64,000 nucleotides of DNA from Prevotellaceae bacterium. GTDB lineage: Bacteria; Bacteroidota; Bacteroidia; Bacteroidales; Bacteroidaceae. Below the pieces are notes generated by a model that saw only the letters and a program-made list of their open reading frames with translations, ran no database searches and had not been told where the DNA came from. Made by a program: the position numbers and the translations under genes. This document shows, one piece after another, positions 54,801 through 63,307 of the stretch. The stretch's first letter is position 1; every line of letters begins with the position of its first letter. The DNA lies in assembly GCA_028723525.1 (NCBI GenBank), contig JAQYET010000108.1, positions 1 to 64,000 of the forward strand, in the 5' to 3' direction.

Positions 54801-54978
54801 AAATCTCGTCTCCGGCAGCCGACTCGTTGATAGCAGCCTGCAGACTGCCCATTGCCGAGGTCCACGACGAGCCGTCGCCTGTGGCTTCCGCCTTCACGTA
54901 ACGCACCTTTGCTTCCACCGGCATGGCATTGAGAAACAGCGCGAAGGCTACTGATAAAAGTAAAAATATTTTCTTCAT
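51880..54978 (-). CDS. Large secreted beta-helix plus leucine-rich-repeat protein
   Basis: This 1032-residue protein has a signal peptide (1-23, ending VEA). The DUF1565-like start SWTSAMGSLQAAINESAAGD precedes a right-handed beta-helix (about 30-500, with repeated GGAVYL, GGAIYNEG and GGGIFNKG). A short Ig-like joint (about 520-590) follows. About 15 leucine-rich repeats of roughly 21 residues come next (590-930; units such as LTTLDLSNNKNLEGV). A C-terminal GIYIVKEMNGTKVVSVKKTI looks like a secretion-sorting tail of the T9SS type. It is probably exposed on the cell surface and may bind host or matrix ligands. It does not seem linked to the srf-like operon, which is convergent with it. Confidence 0.8.
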   Translation of the reverse strand: MKKIFLLLSVAFALFLNAMPVEAKVRYVKAEATGDGSSWTSAMGSLQAAINESAAGDEIWVAAGTYAPEELIKSTKPLSRAFILKSGVSIYGGFAGTETDKAERVLKEGGKPYDFVNETILSADDDVADTWVREFQDATTYRYAWQVENGLIPGTKNNYNHVLYAADEISDATEINGLTLKGANANDYKSKAAGGALYAKGNITLKACKVVENSAWFKVESTVSSDTEGGAVYLDGIGNAAITDCYFARNYSHSSYGRGLGGAVYAKNVAISNCLFEDCVALEMGGAVHNIGGTVTGCEFLECYGGSGGAIYNEGTAAHNVIYDCRGLLGGGIFNKGAASYNLVANCYADMLEMGDGNGGKGGGIYNESGDVLGSVVFNNTAFAGGGIYVKGGRVINSTVQNNMLRAESEVANIGFENSGDEASKVFNTIGNPNADKTNFTNPTTFCGAATTAADTLAVKAADWTLAAGSEFVDAGTLTEGVVEETDINGNPRVTGDAIDKGAYEREAEKQPNIILTFAEAGTEVTVGTGGSAGVVYHIDWGDGVLQEYSKASYITHTTTGNEVKVYGDNLLILAVTNQNLKAVDITRAPMLSRIQLGGNQLTELDVTQNTNLTGIYCEKNKITSLDVKNCKSLRVLDCHENEIAGTIDCSEMTKLTKVDCADNKVEELLLPKHENITQVDCSRNNLTALDVTGMTALIDLSCTENKIASLDLKDLANLVTLYAFSNNMAELDVTPCVNLLTLSVSDNKFTTIDLQKNTLLEGVYLFKNQLTSIDLSKCPNVKWLNISDNNLTELNTSKQTKLSTLIANNNSIGAVDLANNKQLLQIHLAGNQLTAIDVSNQPNLSWLKVDGNMIDALDVQSNGYLYWLECGKNNIAELNLSKNQYLQRLEAGDNKLTTLDLSNNKNLEGVLIQNNQLPLGVINAIIEGLKDVSGVEINVNNETWGRRLNISGMPGTAGANIADAEAKGWIVTAEITSSIDSANSAEEGVTRYYFTVGGHALGSALPSVKGIYIVKEMNGTKVVSVKKTIVK

Positions 54979-55126
54979 AATAAGATATTATTTATTAAAA
55001 ATGAGTTGTTAAATGTGATAACGACAATACCGACACGACTCCTGCCCTTCCCGAAAACAACGGTACCGGGATAGGCTGAAGCCGTTCGATGTTGTTGTCC
55101 AACCGGTAACGATTGGAAATTGGTCA

Positions 55127-55134
55127 CAAATCTA
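55127..55134 (-). promoter_or_regulatory. Candidate promoter -7 box for the LRR gene
   Basis: TAGATTTG on the reverse strand fits TAnnTTTG, about 150 bp before the ATG. No good -33 box is seen. Confidence 0.3.
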
Positions 55135-55154
55135 CGGAGAAGCAGGCTTTCTCC

Positions 55155-56093
55155 TTAGATTATATATTGGTCGCTGATGCTCTTGTTTTCGAGCACTCGG
55201 CGTATTGTTTCGGCAAACATGTCGGCAACACTCAGCTGCTTCAGTTTGGTGCAGTTCTTGGTGTAGGGTATTGAGTTGGTCATCACAATTTCCTCCAGCA
55301 TGCTGTTCTGCACGCGCTCTGATGCCGGACCGCTCATCACGCAGTGGCTTGCACACGCCCTTACGCTCTTCGCGCCTGCCTCTATCATCACTGCGGCGGC
55401 CTTTGTTATTGTCCCCGCCGTGTCAACGATGTCGTCAACCAGAACCACGTTCTTTCCCTTCACATCACCGATAATCTGCATCGTATCAACCACATTTGCC
55501 TTTGCCCTCGTCTTGTTGCACATCACGAGCGGGCAGCCGAGATACTTTGCGAAAGTGTTTGCTCTCTTGATACCGCCTACGTCGGGCGAAGCTATTACCA
55601 AGTTGTCGAGTTTCAGGCTCTGCAGATATGGCAGAATTACGCCCGAAGCATACAGGTGGTCAACCGGAACGTCGAAAAATCCCTGTATCTGGTCGGCATG
55701 CAGGTCCATCGTTATCAGTCGGTCGATGCCGGCAGCACCCAGCAGGTCTGCCACGAGTTTCGCTCCGATGCTCACGCGCGGTTTGTCTTTTCTGTCTTGT
55801 CGCGCCCACCCGAAATACGGAATCACTGCGTTGATGCTCTTTGCCGACGCTCTCTTTGCCGCGTCAATCATCAGCAACAGTTCCATGAGGTTGTCCGATG
55901 GCGGGAATGTGCTCTGCACGAGGAACACGTCTCTGCCTCTTATCGACTGCTCGTAAGAAACGGCGAACTCCCCGTCGGAGAAATTCGTAACCACAAGATT
56001 TCCCGGTTTGCATCCCAAACTACTACAGATTTGCTCTGTCAGATATCTGGTGCTGCTCCCTGAGAATACCATGAAAGAATTTTGGTCTATCAT
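55155..56093 (-). CDS. prs: Ribose-phosphate pyrophosphokinase
   Basis: PrsA makes PRPP from ribose 5-phosphate and ATP for nucleotide, His and Trp synthesis. The 312-residue protein shows FSGSSTRYLTEQIC (N-terminal PRTase half) and FSDGEFAVSYEQS, then PYFGWARQDRKDKPR, MDLHADQIQGFFD and VIASPDVGGIKRA. The PRPP loop VLVDDIVDTAGTI is also present. Length and motifs are standard. The thiE-like gene ends 41 bp upstream on the same strand. Confidence 0.96.
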   Translation of the reverse strand: MIDQNSFMVFSGSSTRYLTEQICSSLGCKPGNLVVTNFSDGEFAVSYEQSIRGRDVFLVQSTFPPSDNLMELLLMIDAAKRASAKSINAVIPYFGWARQDRKDKPRVSIGAKLVADLLGAAGIDRLITMDLHADQIQGFFDVPVDHLYASGVILPYLQSLKLDNLVIASPDVGGIKRANTFAKYLGCPLVMCNKTRAKANVVDTMQIIGDVKGKNVVLVDDIVDTAGTITKAAAVMIEAGAKSVRACASHCVMSGPASERVQNSMLEEIVMTNSIPYTKNCTKLKQLSVADMFAETIRRVLENKSISDQYII

Positions 56094-56134
56094 CTGTTAT
56101 TTATTTTTAGGTTTAAAAGTATTGTAAATACCGT

Positions 56135-56743
56135 TTAATCTACTATCTTCTTTATTTTCACAAAGTGATTTAGCAAGTCCTTGTAATCCTGCTGTTTGTG
56201 TATGTCGAAGCGTGCCCATATATCCTCGCATATCACCGCTCCGCCGAAACCCAACTGCTTTATTTCCTTCAGGTTGTCAATGTTTAGTCCGCCGAGCGCA
56301 TACACATGTTTGTCTATCAGTCCCTGCTTGCGTGCGTCTGCGAGTTGCCCTATTGTAAAGTCGCCCCCCGGTTCGTTATCGGCATTCTCGCCTGCCACGC
56401 TTTTCAGAAAGACGTATTCCGACTTTTTCTTAGCCTCCTTCAGTTGTTCAATGACGGTGCATGTTCTCGAGAATTTCCCTTTATACCCCTGCGGCAGCGG
56501 CGTCAGCGGGTCGTCAATGTGTATGCCGCGTAGCCCGTATTCGTCTTTCAGGTAATAATGTCCGTGCACAACAATCTTGTTGTGGTATTCTTCTGGGATG
56601 AGCGACAGCAGTCTTTCGGTGAACATGGGCGACGATTCCGGCTTATTTATGTGAAGATAATCCATGCCTTCCTCGAGAAGGTTGGATAATATTTTGTCCT
56701 CTTCCACAAAGAATGTGGGCTTGGTCATTAAAACAAGTTTCAT
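56135..56743 (-). CDS. Thiamine phosphate synthase-like (ThiE/TenI) protein
   Basis: This 202-residue TIM-barrel protein shows YLHINKP, GIHIDDPLTPLP, RTCTVIEQL and YALGGLNIDNLKEIKQLGF, in the order expected for ThiE/TenI. The VFLKSVAGENADN segment replaces the classical 'GPIF.T..K' loop, which weakens the claim of true thiamine phosphate synthase activity. TenI-like members catalyse related steps or have unknown roles. No other thiamine genes are near. It has its own -7 box at 56766-56773. Confidence 0.75.
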   Translation of the reverse strand: MKLVLMTKPTFFVEEDKILSNLLEEGMDYLHINKPESSPMFTERLLSLIPEEYHNKIVVHGHYYLKDEYGLRGIHIDDPLTPLPQGYKGKFSRTCTVIEQLKEAKKKSEYVFLKSVAGENADNEPGGDFTIGQLADARKQGLIDKHVYALGGLNIDNLKEIKQLGFGGAVICEDIWARFDIHKQQDYKDLLNHFVKIKKIVD

Positions 56744-56765
56744 CGCATTTTGATATTAACCACTG

Positions 56766-56773
56766 CAAAGGTA
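56766..56773 (-). promoter_or_regulatory. Promoter -7 box for the thiE-like gene
   Basis: TACCTTTG on the reverse strand, 23 bp before the ATG. The -33 element is poor. Confidence 0.45.
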
Positions 56774-56876
56774 TGATTTTTTTTTGGATACCTGCACATT
56801 TTATCTACATAAAAATCGGAAAGGATTTTCCCTGCTTCCCGGATTGCCCGGCAATAAGCCTTCAGCGCGGCTCCGA

Positions 56877-57701
56877 TTAACACTCATCGCTCGCCGCCTT
56901 TCTCCTCTCCTCATCAATCTTCTGAAAGTCTTTCTGCCTCAGCACGAAGCCGCTGCCGAGATATTTCTCTCGCACTATGCTGTTCTCGGCGAGTTGTTCC
57001 GGGGTGCCCTGAAACAATATTCGCCCCTCGAAAAGCAGGTAGGCGCGGTCGGTGATGGAGAGGGTCTCCTGCACGTTATGGTCGGTGATGAGTATTCCGA
57101 TGTTGCGATACTTCAGTTGCCAGACTATGTGCTGGATGTCTTCCACGGCAATCGGGTCAACCCCGGCAAATGGTTCGTCGAGCATTATGAACTTAGGGTC
57201 GATGGCGAGGCAGCGCGCTATCTCGGTGCGTCGGCGTTCGCCGCCCGACAGTCGGTCGCCGGTGTTCTTGCGAACCTTCTCAAGTCGGAACTCACGTATC
57301 AGGCTTTCGAGTTTTTCAAGTTGGTATTTCCTTGTCGTCTTGGTCATCTCAAGCACCGACATGATATTGTCTTCCACACTCAGTTTGCGGAACACGCTCG
57401 CTTCCTGCGGCAGGTATCCTATGCCGGCTCTCGCCCTTTTATATACGGGATAGTCGGTTATGTCGCCGTCGTCGAGGAAGATGTGTCCGGCATTGGGCAC
57501 CACAAGCCCTGTCGTCATGTAGAACGATGTGGTCTTGCCTGCACCGTTGGGGCCGAGCAGTCCCACTATCTCGCCCTGCCTTACGTTTATTGACACGTCG
57601 TTGACCACGGTTCGTTTGCCGTAGCGTTTCACCAGTCCCTCGGTTCTCAGCACCGCATTGCCTTCGCGATAACTGCCGTTCACGTTTATCGTTTCGCTCA
57701 T
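56877..57701 (-). CDS. lptB: LPS export ABC transporter ATP-binding protein
   Basis: LptB powers transport of lipopolysaccharide from the inner membrane across the periplasm. This is a 274-residue protein from the ATG at 57701; an upstream extension to 57767 lacks domain character. It has Walker [17 protein letters not shown] (about residue 48), the [13 protein letters not shown] signature, and Walker [20 protein letters not shown]. The AVEDI ending of the Walker B/D-loop is typical of LptB. A C-terminal extension of about 30 residues is characteristic of the Bacteroidetes form. Confidence 0.92.
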   Translation of the reverse strand: MSETINVNGSYREGNAVLRTEGLVKRYGKRTVVNDVSINVRQGEIVGLLGPNGAGKTTSFYMTTGLVVPNAGHIFLDDGDITDYPVYKRARAGIGYLPQEASVFRKLSVEDNIMSVLEMTKTTRKYQLEKLESLIREFRLEKVRKNTGDRLSGGERRRTEIARCLAIDPKFIMLDEPFAGVDPIAVEDIQHIVWQLKYRNIGILITDHNVQETLSITDRAYLLFEGRILFQGTPEQLAENSIVREKYLGSGFVLRQKDFQKIDEERRKAASDEC

Positions 57702-57786
57702 ATCTTTCTCTGTAATTCTGTAATCGCCGGTGTGCCTGCGGTTGTTACGCCGGGCACCGTGGCACAACAGGGAATATTTCAGGATG

Positions 57787-57815
57787 CAAAATTACAAATA
57801 ATTATTCACTTGCAA
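57787..57815 (-). promoter_or_regulatory. Promoter of lptB
   Basis: On the reverse strand TTG (57815-57813) is followed after 18 bp by TAATTTTG (57794-57787). This lies about 86 bp before the chosen ATG. Confidence 0.5.
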
Positions 57816-57898
57816 GCATTTTACGGGCATTTTTCCGTGGCATGGCAGTGGGCATCGGCAGCAGGGTTATGCGCCCGGCGGCGTTTCGGAGAACGCGA

Positions 57899-57942
57899 AA
57901 AAGCCACTTCCGCAATTCTTTACGAAGAGCGGATGTGGCTTT
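57899..57942 (-). terminator. Terminator of the small barrel gene
   Basis: AAAGCCACATCCGC and GCGGAAGTGGCTTTTT on the reverse strand form a stem with one mismatch and a T5 end. Confidence 0.8.
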
Positions 57943-57969
57943 CATTATTGTTTGTTATTTCCTAAAGTC

Positions 57970-58533
57970 TTAGAGGTCGAACCTGTAACCAACGGTCAGT
58001 TGGATAGTGCTGTTGCGCACTTTGTCAAGCAGTCCGTCAGGAATAGCGGTCAAACCGAAGTTGTAACGGGCGTCGATAACGAAGTTGCTGATCTCGTAAC
58101 TTGCACCTACAGGTATGCTGAAGTCGAATGTTTTACAGTGATCTTTAACGTCAAGTTTACCTGATTTTGCACTTACAAGGAAGCCCGGCTGAACACCGAG
58201 TTTAAGAGCGAAGTTCTTTGCAACGTAGAAGTTTGCAACGACAGGAATATTGATGTATTCCAGTTTTGAGTCACCTATTGGGTCGTCGTAATTTGCTCCC
58301 TGCATAGAATAGTTCAAGCCGGCAGCCACACCGATGAGGTCGGTAGCCTGATATTCGGCTTCCACGCCCGACACGAGACCGAACTTCATGCTTGGGTCGC
58401 CTGCATGGTCGCCTACCAATGTAGCAAGAGAGACTCCCACCTTAGGCTGCAGAGAGAATGAACCTACCGAATGTTGTGCGAATGAAGCGACAGACGACGC
58501 TATCATCAATGCTGCGATAAATAACTTTTTCAT
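57970..58533 (-). CDS. Small outer-membrane beta-barrel protein
   Basis: This 187-residue protein has a signal peptide MKKLFIAALMIASSVASFAQ. Eight-strand-type barrel segments follow (LQPKVGVSLATLVGD, GVAAGLNYSMQGANYDD, EYINIPVVANFYVAKN, GASYEISNFVIDARYNFG). It ends ...TVGYRFDL with an aromatic/hydrophobic C-terminus. This is the 'porin family / outer membrane beta-barrel' group of Bacteroidetes; the role is structural or unknown. It is a single gene with its own promoter and terminator. Confidence 0.85.
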   Translation of the reverse strand: MKKLFIAALMIASSVASFAQHSVGSFSLQPKVGVSLATLVGDHAGDPSMKFGLVSGVEAEYQATDLIGVAAGLNYSMQGANYDDPIGDSKLEYINIPVVANFYVAKNFALKLGVQPGFLVSAKSGKLDVKDHCKTFDFSIPVGASYEISNFVIDARYNFGLTAIPDGLLDKVRNSTIQLTVGYRFDL

Positions 58534-58581
58534 AAATCAATGATGCTTTAAAGTTAATAATTGTATTTATTAAACACGCTG

Positions 58582-58613
58582 CAAAAGTATATAAAAGTTT
58601 CCTATCAAACAAG
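58582..58613 (-). promoter_or_regulatory. Promoter of the small barrel gene
   Basis: Reverse strand: TTG (in CTTG, 58613-58610), 20 bp, then TACTTTTG (58589-58582), 49 bp before the ATG. Confidence 0.55.
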
Positions 58614-58737
58614 TATTGCAATCGTTTTTTCTTAAAACTCCGCAAAAATGACAGAAAAAAAGACAAATCAGAACAATGTTGACAGGCATGAAGTAAAAAG
58701 AACATGGCAAAGATGCCGTTATTCGGTTGTTTTTAAT

Positions 58738-58745
58738 TACTTTTG
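58738..58745 (+). promoter_or_regulatory. Promoter -7 box for mlaE
   Basis: TACTTTTG, 26 bp before the ATG at 58771. It argues that translation does not start at the in-frame ATG at 58648, which lies upstream of this box. Confidence 0.5.
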
Positions 58746-58770
58746 CAAACAATTTCATTCAGGCGTAAAT

Positions 58771-59517
58771 ATGTTTATAAAGAAATACCTAACCGTTTTC
58801 GGACGCTACCTCATGCTTATGGGGCGGGTGTTCTCTGTGCCCGAACGCATGAGGATGTTCTTCAAGCAATACATCAAGGACATGACCCAGCTGGGGGTTG
58901 ACTCCATTGGTATCGTGCTGCTCATCTCGTTCTTCATCGGAGCAGTTATCTGCATACAGATGAAGCTGAACATACAAAGTCCGTGGATGCCGCGGTGGGT
59001 TAGCGGCTACACAACGCGCGAGATAATGCTTCTGGAGTTCTCATCGAGCATCATGTGTCTGATACTTGCAGGCAAGGTGGGCTCGAACATCGCTTCGGAA
59101 CTGGGCACAATGAGAGTCACTCAGCAGATTGACGCACTTGAGATAATGGGAGTAAACTCTGCCAACTATCTCATTCTGCCCAAGATTATGGGAATGATTA
59201 CGATGATGCCGTTCCTTGTCATCTTCTCGTCGGCACTCGGAATAGTGGGTGCTTACGCAACAGCTTATCTGGGGCATGTGCTCCCGCCCGACGACCTTAC
59301 GCTGGGTCTGCAACACGATTTCAGGTCGTGGTTTGTTTGGATGAGCATTGTGAAGAGCCTCTTTTTTGCCTTCATCATAAGCAGCGTGTCGTCTTATTGC
59401 GGATATACCGTGGAGGGCGGTTCGGTGGAAGTGGGCAAGGCATCGACCACCTCGGTGGTAAGCAGTTCGGTACTGATACTGTTTTCAGACGTATTCCTAA
59501 CACAGTTGCTCTCATGA
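58771..59517 (+). CDS. mlaE: MlaE-family ABC transporter permease
   Basis: MlaE is the inner-membrane permease of the phospholipid transport system that keeps outer-membrane lipid asymmetry. The 248-residue protein has multiple helices. It also has the conserved ISFFIGAVICIQMKLN, GKVGSNIASELGTMRVTQQIDALEIMG (EQxDAL type) and the closing SVSSYCGYTVEGGSVEVG. The ATG at 58771 fits the promoter and usual length. mlaF follows after 15 bp. An mlaD gene is not here. Confidence 0.92.
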   Translation: MFIKKYLTVFGRYLMLMGRVFSVPERMRMFFKQYIKDMTQLGVDSIGIVLLISFFIGAVICIQMKLNIQSPWMPRWVSGYTTREIMLLEFSSSIMCLILAGKVGSNIASELGTMRVTQQIDALEIMGVNSANYLILPKIMGMITMMPFLVIFSSALGIVGAYATAYLGHVLPPDDLTLGLQHDFRSWFVWMSIVKSLFFAFIISSVSSYCGYTVEGGSVEVGKASTTSVVSSSVLILFSDVFLTQLLS

Positions 59518-59532
59518 AACAAATGAAACGAC

Positions 59533-60309
59533 ATGATTGAGATAAAGAAACTACACAAGGCTTTCGGTGACAAAGAGGTGCTGAAAGATATCAATGCCAC
59601 TTTCAGGAATGGCAAGACAAACCTTATAATAGGTCAGAGCGGGTCGGGAAAGACTGTGCTGATGAAGAATATCGTGGGACTTCTTGAGCCTACATCGGGC
59701 GAAATTCTCTACGACGGGCGTGACTTCGTGGCGATGTCGAAACGCGAGAAGGTGATGCTGCGGCGCGAAATGGGCATGATTTTCCAAAGTGCAGCACTCT
59801 TCGACTCGATTACTGTGCTGGAAAACGTGATGTTCCCGCTCGACATGTTCTCAAGCATGACCTTGAGAGAACGCACGAAACGAGCCGAGGAATGTCTTGA
59901 CCGCGTAAATCTTCTTGAGGCAATAAACAAATTCCCGGGCGAACTTTCGGGGGGAATGCAGAAGCGAGTGGCTATAGCAAGGGCAATAGCACTGAACCCG
60001 AAATACTTGTTCTGCGACGAGCCGAACTCCGGTCTCGACCCGAAGACAAGCCTCGTCATAGACGAACTCCTGCACAGCATTACGCAGGAATACAACACCA
60101 CAACCATCATCAACACCCACGACATGAACTCGGTGATGGGCATCGGCGAGAACATTATCTTCATTCATAAAGGCACTTCGGCATGGACCGGAAACAAGGA
60201 TGAGATAATGACGTCGGAGAACAAAAAACTTAACGACTTCATTTTTGCCTCCGACCTGTTTAAGAAGGTGAAGAAAGAGGAGATGAGAGAACTCCAAGAC
60301 AGGGAATAA
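59533..60309 (+). CDS. mlaF: MlaF-family ABC transporter ATP-binding protein
   Basis: MlaF is the ATPase partner of MlaE. The 258-residue protein has Walker A IIGQSGSGKTVLMKNI (about residue 35), FQSAALFDSITVLENV (Q-loop), the ELSGGMQKRVAIARA signature and FCDEPNSGLDPKTS (Walker B). INTHDMNSV provides the H-loop. The MQKR signature and N in DEPNSG fit MlaF. A bidirectional hairpin follows. Confidence 0.93.
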   Translation: MIEIKKLHKAFGDKEVLKDINATFRNGKTNLIIGQSGSGKTVLMKNIVGLLEPTSGEILYDGRDFVAMSKREKVMLRREMGMIFQSAALFDSITVLENVMFPLDMFSSMTLRERTKRAEECLDRVNLLEAINKFPGELSGGMQKRVAIARAIALNPKYLFCDEPNSGLDPKTSLVIDELLHSITQEYNTTTIINTHDMNSVMGIGENIIFIHKGTSAWTGNKDEIMTSENKKLNDFIFASDLFKKVKKEEMRELQDRE

Positions 60310-60312
60310 AAA

Positions 60313-60360
60313 CGGTGGCATGTTCTGTAAACAATGTGTATTTGCAGAACATGCCACCAC
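60313..60360. terminator. Bidirectional terminator after mlaF
   Basis: GGTGGCATGTTCTG / CAGAACATGCCACC, a perfect 14-bp stem with a 17-nt loop between convergent genes. It has an A-rich left flank (T-run in the reverse sense). Confidence 0.8.
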
Positions 60361-60364
60361 CGTA

Positions 60365-60763
60365 TCAGCGTATATACCACCGCCCGCCGCGCTCCACCAT
60401 TGGCACCACGACACTCTCCCGGGTGCTGTCGGCATAGCACATGCGCAGCGTGACCAAAGCCGTAGGCGAAAGACTGTCGAGCCGGCAGCCGGCAATCTCC
60501 ACCGCAACCCAGCCTCCGTTCAGCCCTTTCTGCTGCTCCGCAAACGCCTTTGCGTTGAGAACGAGTTGGCGGCGGTAGCCGTCAGGCAGACTGTCGGGGT
60601 AGTTCAGTGCATCGACATATCCCTCGTAGTTGCCCTCGATGAGACGTTCGTAATAGCCTTTGGCAAAAAGTGCCACGGCTTTCTTTTCCTTTTCGGCATC
60701 GTTGCCGCAGCCGGTCGCGGCGAGCACCGACACAAGCATCACGGCATATATCAGTCTGCGCAT
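60365..60763 (-). CDS. Small lipoprotein, NTF2-like, unknown
   Basis: This 132-residue protein has a lipoprotein signal MRRLIYAVMLVSVLAATGC. A compact alpha-plus-beta domain follows (KKAVALFAKGYYERLIEGNY, then LVTLRMCYADS and VPMVERGGRWYIR). The shape resembles the NTF2-like DUF4878-type lipoproteins of Bacteroidetes. The substrate or role is unknown. It follows der after 12 bp and is probably co-transcribed. Confidence 0.7.
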   Translation of the reverse strand: MRRLIYAVMLVSVLAATGCGNDAEKEKKAVALFAKGYYERLIEGNYEGYVDALNYPDSLPDGYRRQLVLNAKAFAEQQKGLNGGWVAVEIAGCRLDSLSPTALVTLRMCYADSTRESVVVPMVERGGRWYIR

Positions 60764-60775
60764 TTACGACGATTG

Positions 60776-62092
60776 TTATTTCTGTCTGATGAAAACGTTT
60801 ATCGGCGAGCCGGTGAGTGACCAGTTCTCTCGTATCTTGTTTTCAAGGAAACGCTTGTAGGGCTCCTTGATATACTGCGGGAGATTGGCATAGAACACGA
60901 AACTCGGAATTTGCGTATCGGGAATTTGCGCACAATACTTTATCTTTATGTACTTTCCCTTTATCGATGGGGGCGGTGTTGCCTCGATGAGGGGCAGCAT
61001 CACCTCGTTGAGTTTGGTTGTTCCAATCTTTGCTTTACGGTTGAGGAACACCTCTTTTGCCGTCTCCAACACCTTGAAGATGCGCTGCTTGGTGAGCGCG
61101 GAGGCAAAGATGATGGGGAAGTCGGTGAACGGCGCCATTCGGTTTCGTATGGCGTTCTTGAACGTGTCGATTGATTTCTGGCTCTTGTCCTCCACGAGGT
61201 CCCACTTGTTTACCACCACCACGAGCGACTTGTTGTTCTTCTGTATCAACTGGAAGATGTTCATGTCTTGCGTCTCAATGCCTCGCGTGGCGTCAATCAT
61301 AAGTATGCAGACGTCGCTGTTCTCTATCGAGCGTATCGAGCGCATCACGCTATAGAACTCAAGGTCTTCCGTAACCTTGTTCTTGCGGCGTATGCCTGCG
61401 GTGTCAACGAGGTAGAAGTCGAAACCGAACTTGTCGTATTTCGTGTATATGCTGTCGCGTGTCGTACCTGCGATGTCGGTCACTATGTGGCGGTCTTCGC
61501 CTATGAATGCGTTTATCAGACTGCTCTTTCCCACATTCGGGCGTCCCACCACGGCAAAGCGCGGAGTGTCGTCTAAGAAATCTTCTTCGTCTTTCGCCGA
61601 CGGGAGTTTTTCGAGAATGAGGTCGAGGAGGTCGCCTGTGCCGCTTCCGGAAATAGCACTCACACACTGCGGTTCGCCTAGCCCGAGCCTGTAAAATTCC
61701 ATAGCGTCGAACTGCTGCGTACTGTTGTCCACCTTGTTTGCCACCAATATCACCGGGAGATTTGTGCGGCGGAGTATCTTTGCCACGTCTTCATCCCAGT
61801 CGGTGAGTCCGTTATCGGTGTCAACAAGGAAAAGCAGCAGGTCGGCTTCTTCCGTAGCGACAGTAACCTGCTTGCGTATTTGTTCCTCGAAGATGTCGTC
61901 GCTGTTCACAACCCAGCCGCCGGTATCTACCACCGAGAACTCTTTTCCACACCATTCGCACTTTCCGTACTGCCTGTCTCGTGTGGTTCCTGCCTCGTCA
62001 CTGACTATGGCGCGGCGGCTCTTCGTAAGCCTGTTGAAAAGCGTTGACTTCCCTACGTTGGGGCGTCCCACTATTGCTACTAAATTTCCCAT
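60776..62092 (-). CDS. der: Ribosome-assembly GTPase Der
   Basis: Der (EngA) has two tandem GTPase domains and a KH-like tail and helps mature the large ribosomal subunit. The 438-residue protein has [14 protein letters not shown] (residue 8), DTGGW and VANKVD in domain 1, and [13 protein letters not shown] (about 187), DTAGIRRK and VVNKWD in domain 2. It then has the C-terminal KH-like region ending [10 protein letters not shown]. Standard length. The gene lies 48 bp after era. Confidence 0.96.
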   Translation of the reverse strand: MGNLVAIVGRPNVGKSTLFNRLTKSRRAIVSDEAGTTRDRQYGKCEWCGKEFSVVDTGGWVVNSDDIFEEQIRKQVTVATEEADLLLFLVDTDNGLTDWDEDVAKILRRTNLPVILVANKVDNSTQQFDAMEFYRLGLGEPQCVSAISGSGTGDLLDLILEKLPSAKDEEDFLDDTPRFAVVGRPNVGKSSLINAFIGEDRHIVTDIAGTTRDSIYTKYDKFGFDFYLVDTAGIRRKNKVTEDLEFYSVMRSIRSIENSDVCILMIDATRGIETQDMNIFQLIQKNNKSLVVVVNKWDLVEDKSQKSIDTFKNAIRNRMAPFTDFPIIFASALTKQRIFKVLETAKEVFLNRKAKIGTTKLNEVMLPLIEATPPPSIKGKYIKIKYCAQIPDTQIPSFVFYANLPQYIKEPYKRFLENKIRENWSLTGSPINVFIRQK

Positions 62093-62140
62093 GTCTTCTT
62101 GTCTTTCTTTATCCCATTTTGTCTGCGTTTCTCCGCACGC

Positions 62141-63109
62141 TTATCCGGGGTTATATCCAAAATTATTCAGTTCTCTCTGCGACGAACGCCAGTCTTTATC
62201 CACCTTTACGTAGCACTCCAAGAAGATGTTCTTGCCGAAGAATCGCTCGAGAGACTTGCGTGCTTCGGTTGACATTTTCTTGAGCGCGATGCCCTGATGC
62301 CCTATCACGATGCCTTTCTGCGAGTCGCGTTCCACATAGATTACGGCACTGATGCGTATCAGTTTTTCGGTTTCCTTGAAATTTTCAACCACCACCTCAA
62401 CCGAATATGGTATCTCCTTGTCGTAATATAACAATATCTTCTCACGTATTATTTCGCTCACGAAGAAACGTGCCGGCTTGTCGGTGAGTTGGTCTTTGTC
62501 GAAGAAAGCCGGACTTTCGGGCAGCAGTTCCTTGATGCGCTTGAGCAGGATATCTGTTCCGAACTTGTTCTTTGCCGAAATGGGGAGTATCTCGGCATTG
62601 GGAAGAAGGGCGTGCCATTGCTCCACGATGTCGCCGAGTGTGGCAGTGAGCGTTGGGCGTTGGGGGGTGTGGGTTGAGCGAGAATCGGCGAGCGGAGATG
62701 AGGGAGTGGGCGTTGCTTGTGACGAATTGTTGCCGTTCAGGGCGTCGATTTTGTTTATCAGCAATATCACGGGCTTGTTCAAGCGTTGCACTTTCTCAAG
62801 AAAGTCCTTGTTCTTCTCCGGGTTTTCCACCACATCGGTTACGTAAAGGAGCACGTCGGCATCGGCAAGCGCACCCTCCGAGAATGCCAGCATGGACTCC
62901 TGCAACTTGTAGTTGGGCTTCAACACACCCGGGGTGTCGCTGAAGACAATCTGCATGTCGTCGGTGTTGACAATGCCCATGATGCGGTGGCGCGTGGTTT
63001 GTGCCTTGAAAGTGGCAATGGAAATGCGTTCGCCAACGAGCCGGTTCATCAGCGTTGACTTACCTACATTGGGGTTTCCCACGATATTCACGAATCCTGC
63101 CTTGTGCAT
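62141..63109 (-). CDS. era: Ribosome-assembly GTPase Era, with an insert in the G domain
   Basis: Era binds 16S rRNA 3' end and supports small-subunit maturation. The 322-residue protein has [22 protein letters not shown] and INKIDAL. The KH domain includes VIGHQGIALKKMSTEARKSL. Directly after the NKID motif (about residues 123-155) lies a Ser/Thr/Pro-rich stretch (GNNSSQATPTPSSPLADS onward) of about 30 residues that is absent from typical Era. It replaces the short loop before the last G-domain helix. The rest is normal, so activity is probably kept. Confidence 0.95.
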   Translation of the reverse strand: MHKAGFVNIVGNPNVGKSTLMNRLVGERISIATFKAQTTRHRIMGIVNTDDMQIVFSDTPGVLKPNYKLQESMLAFSEGALADADVLLYVTDVVENPEKNKDFLEKVQRLNKPVILLINKIDALNGNNSSQATPTPSSPLADSRSTHTPQRPTLTATLGDIVEQWHALLPNAEILPISAKNKFGTDILLKRIKELLPESPAFFDKDQLTDKPARFFVSEIIREKILLYYDKEIPYSVEVVVENFKETEKLIRISAVIYVERDSQKGIVIGHQGIALKKMSTEARKSLERFFGKNIFLECYVKVDKDWRSSQRELNNFGYNPG

Positions 63110-63148
63110 ATTGCTGTGTTTTATATTGTCGTTTCAAATTTAAAAAAA

Positions 63149-63179
63149 CGCATCCTATTAAAGTATTTAATATGATGCG
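63149..63179 (-). terminator. Terminator between fabH and era
   Basis: CGCATC-TATTAAA / TTTAATA-GATGCG hairpin, with T7 on the reverse strand. It separates fabH from era, which are often joined in related genomes. Between 63110 and 63307 nothing else was seen. Confidence 0.75.
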
Positions 63180-63307
63180 CTTTCTCTTGTGATATAATAC
63201 TAATTGTTGACTGCGGCAGGGTTGATGATGTTCCTCGCCCCGGTCAGCAACTCGTCATGTACTGCAACCCTTTTGCATGTCTCTGCGAGGCTCGCAGTTT
63301 CTCATTG

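Noticed and set aside
58648..58770. 41-residue N-terminal extension of MlaE
   Set aside because: A promoter -7 box lies inside it at 58738-58745 and the family normally starts at the position of the ATG at 58771.
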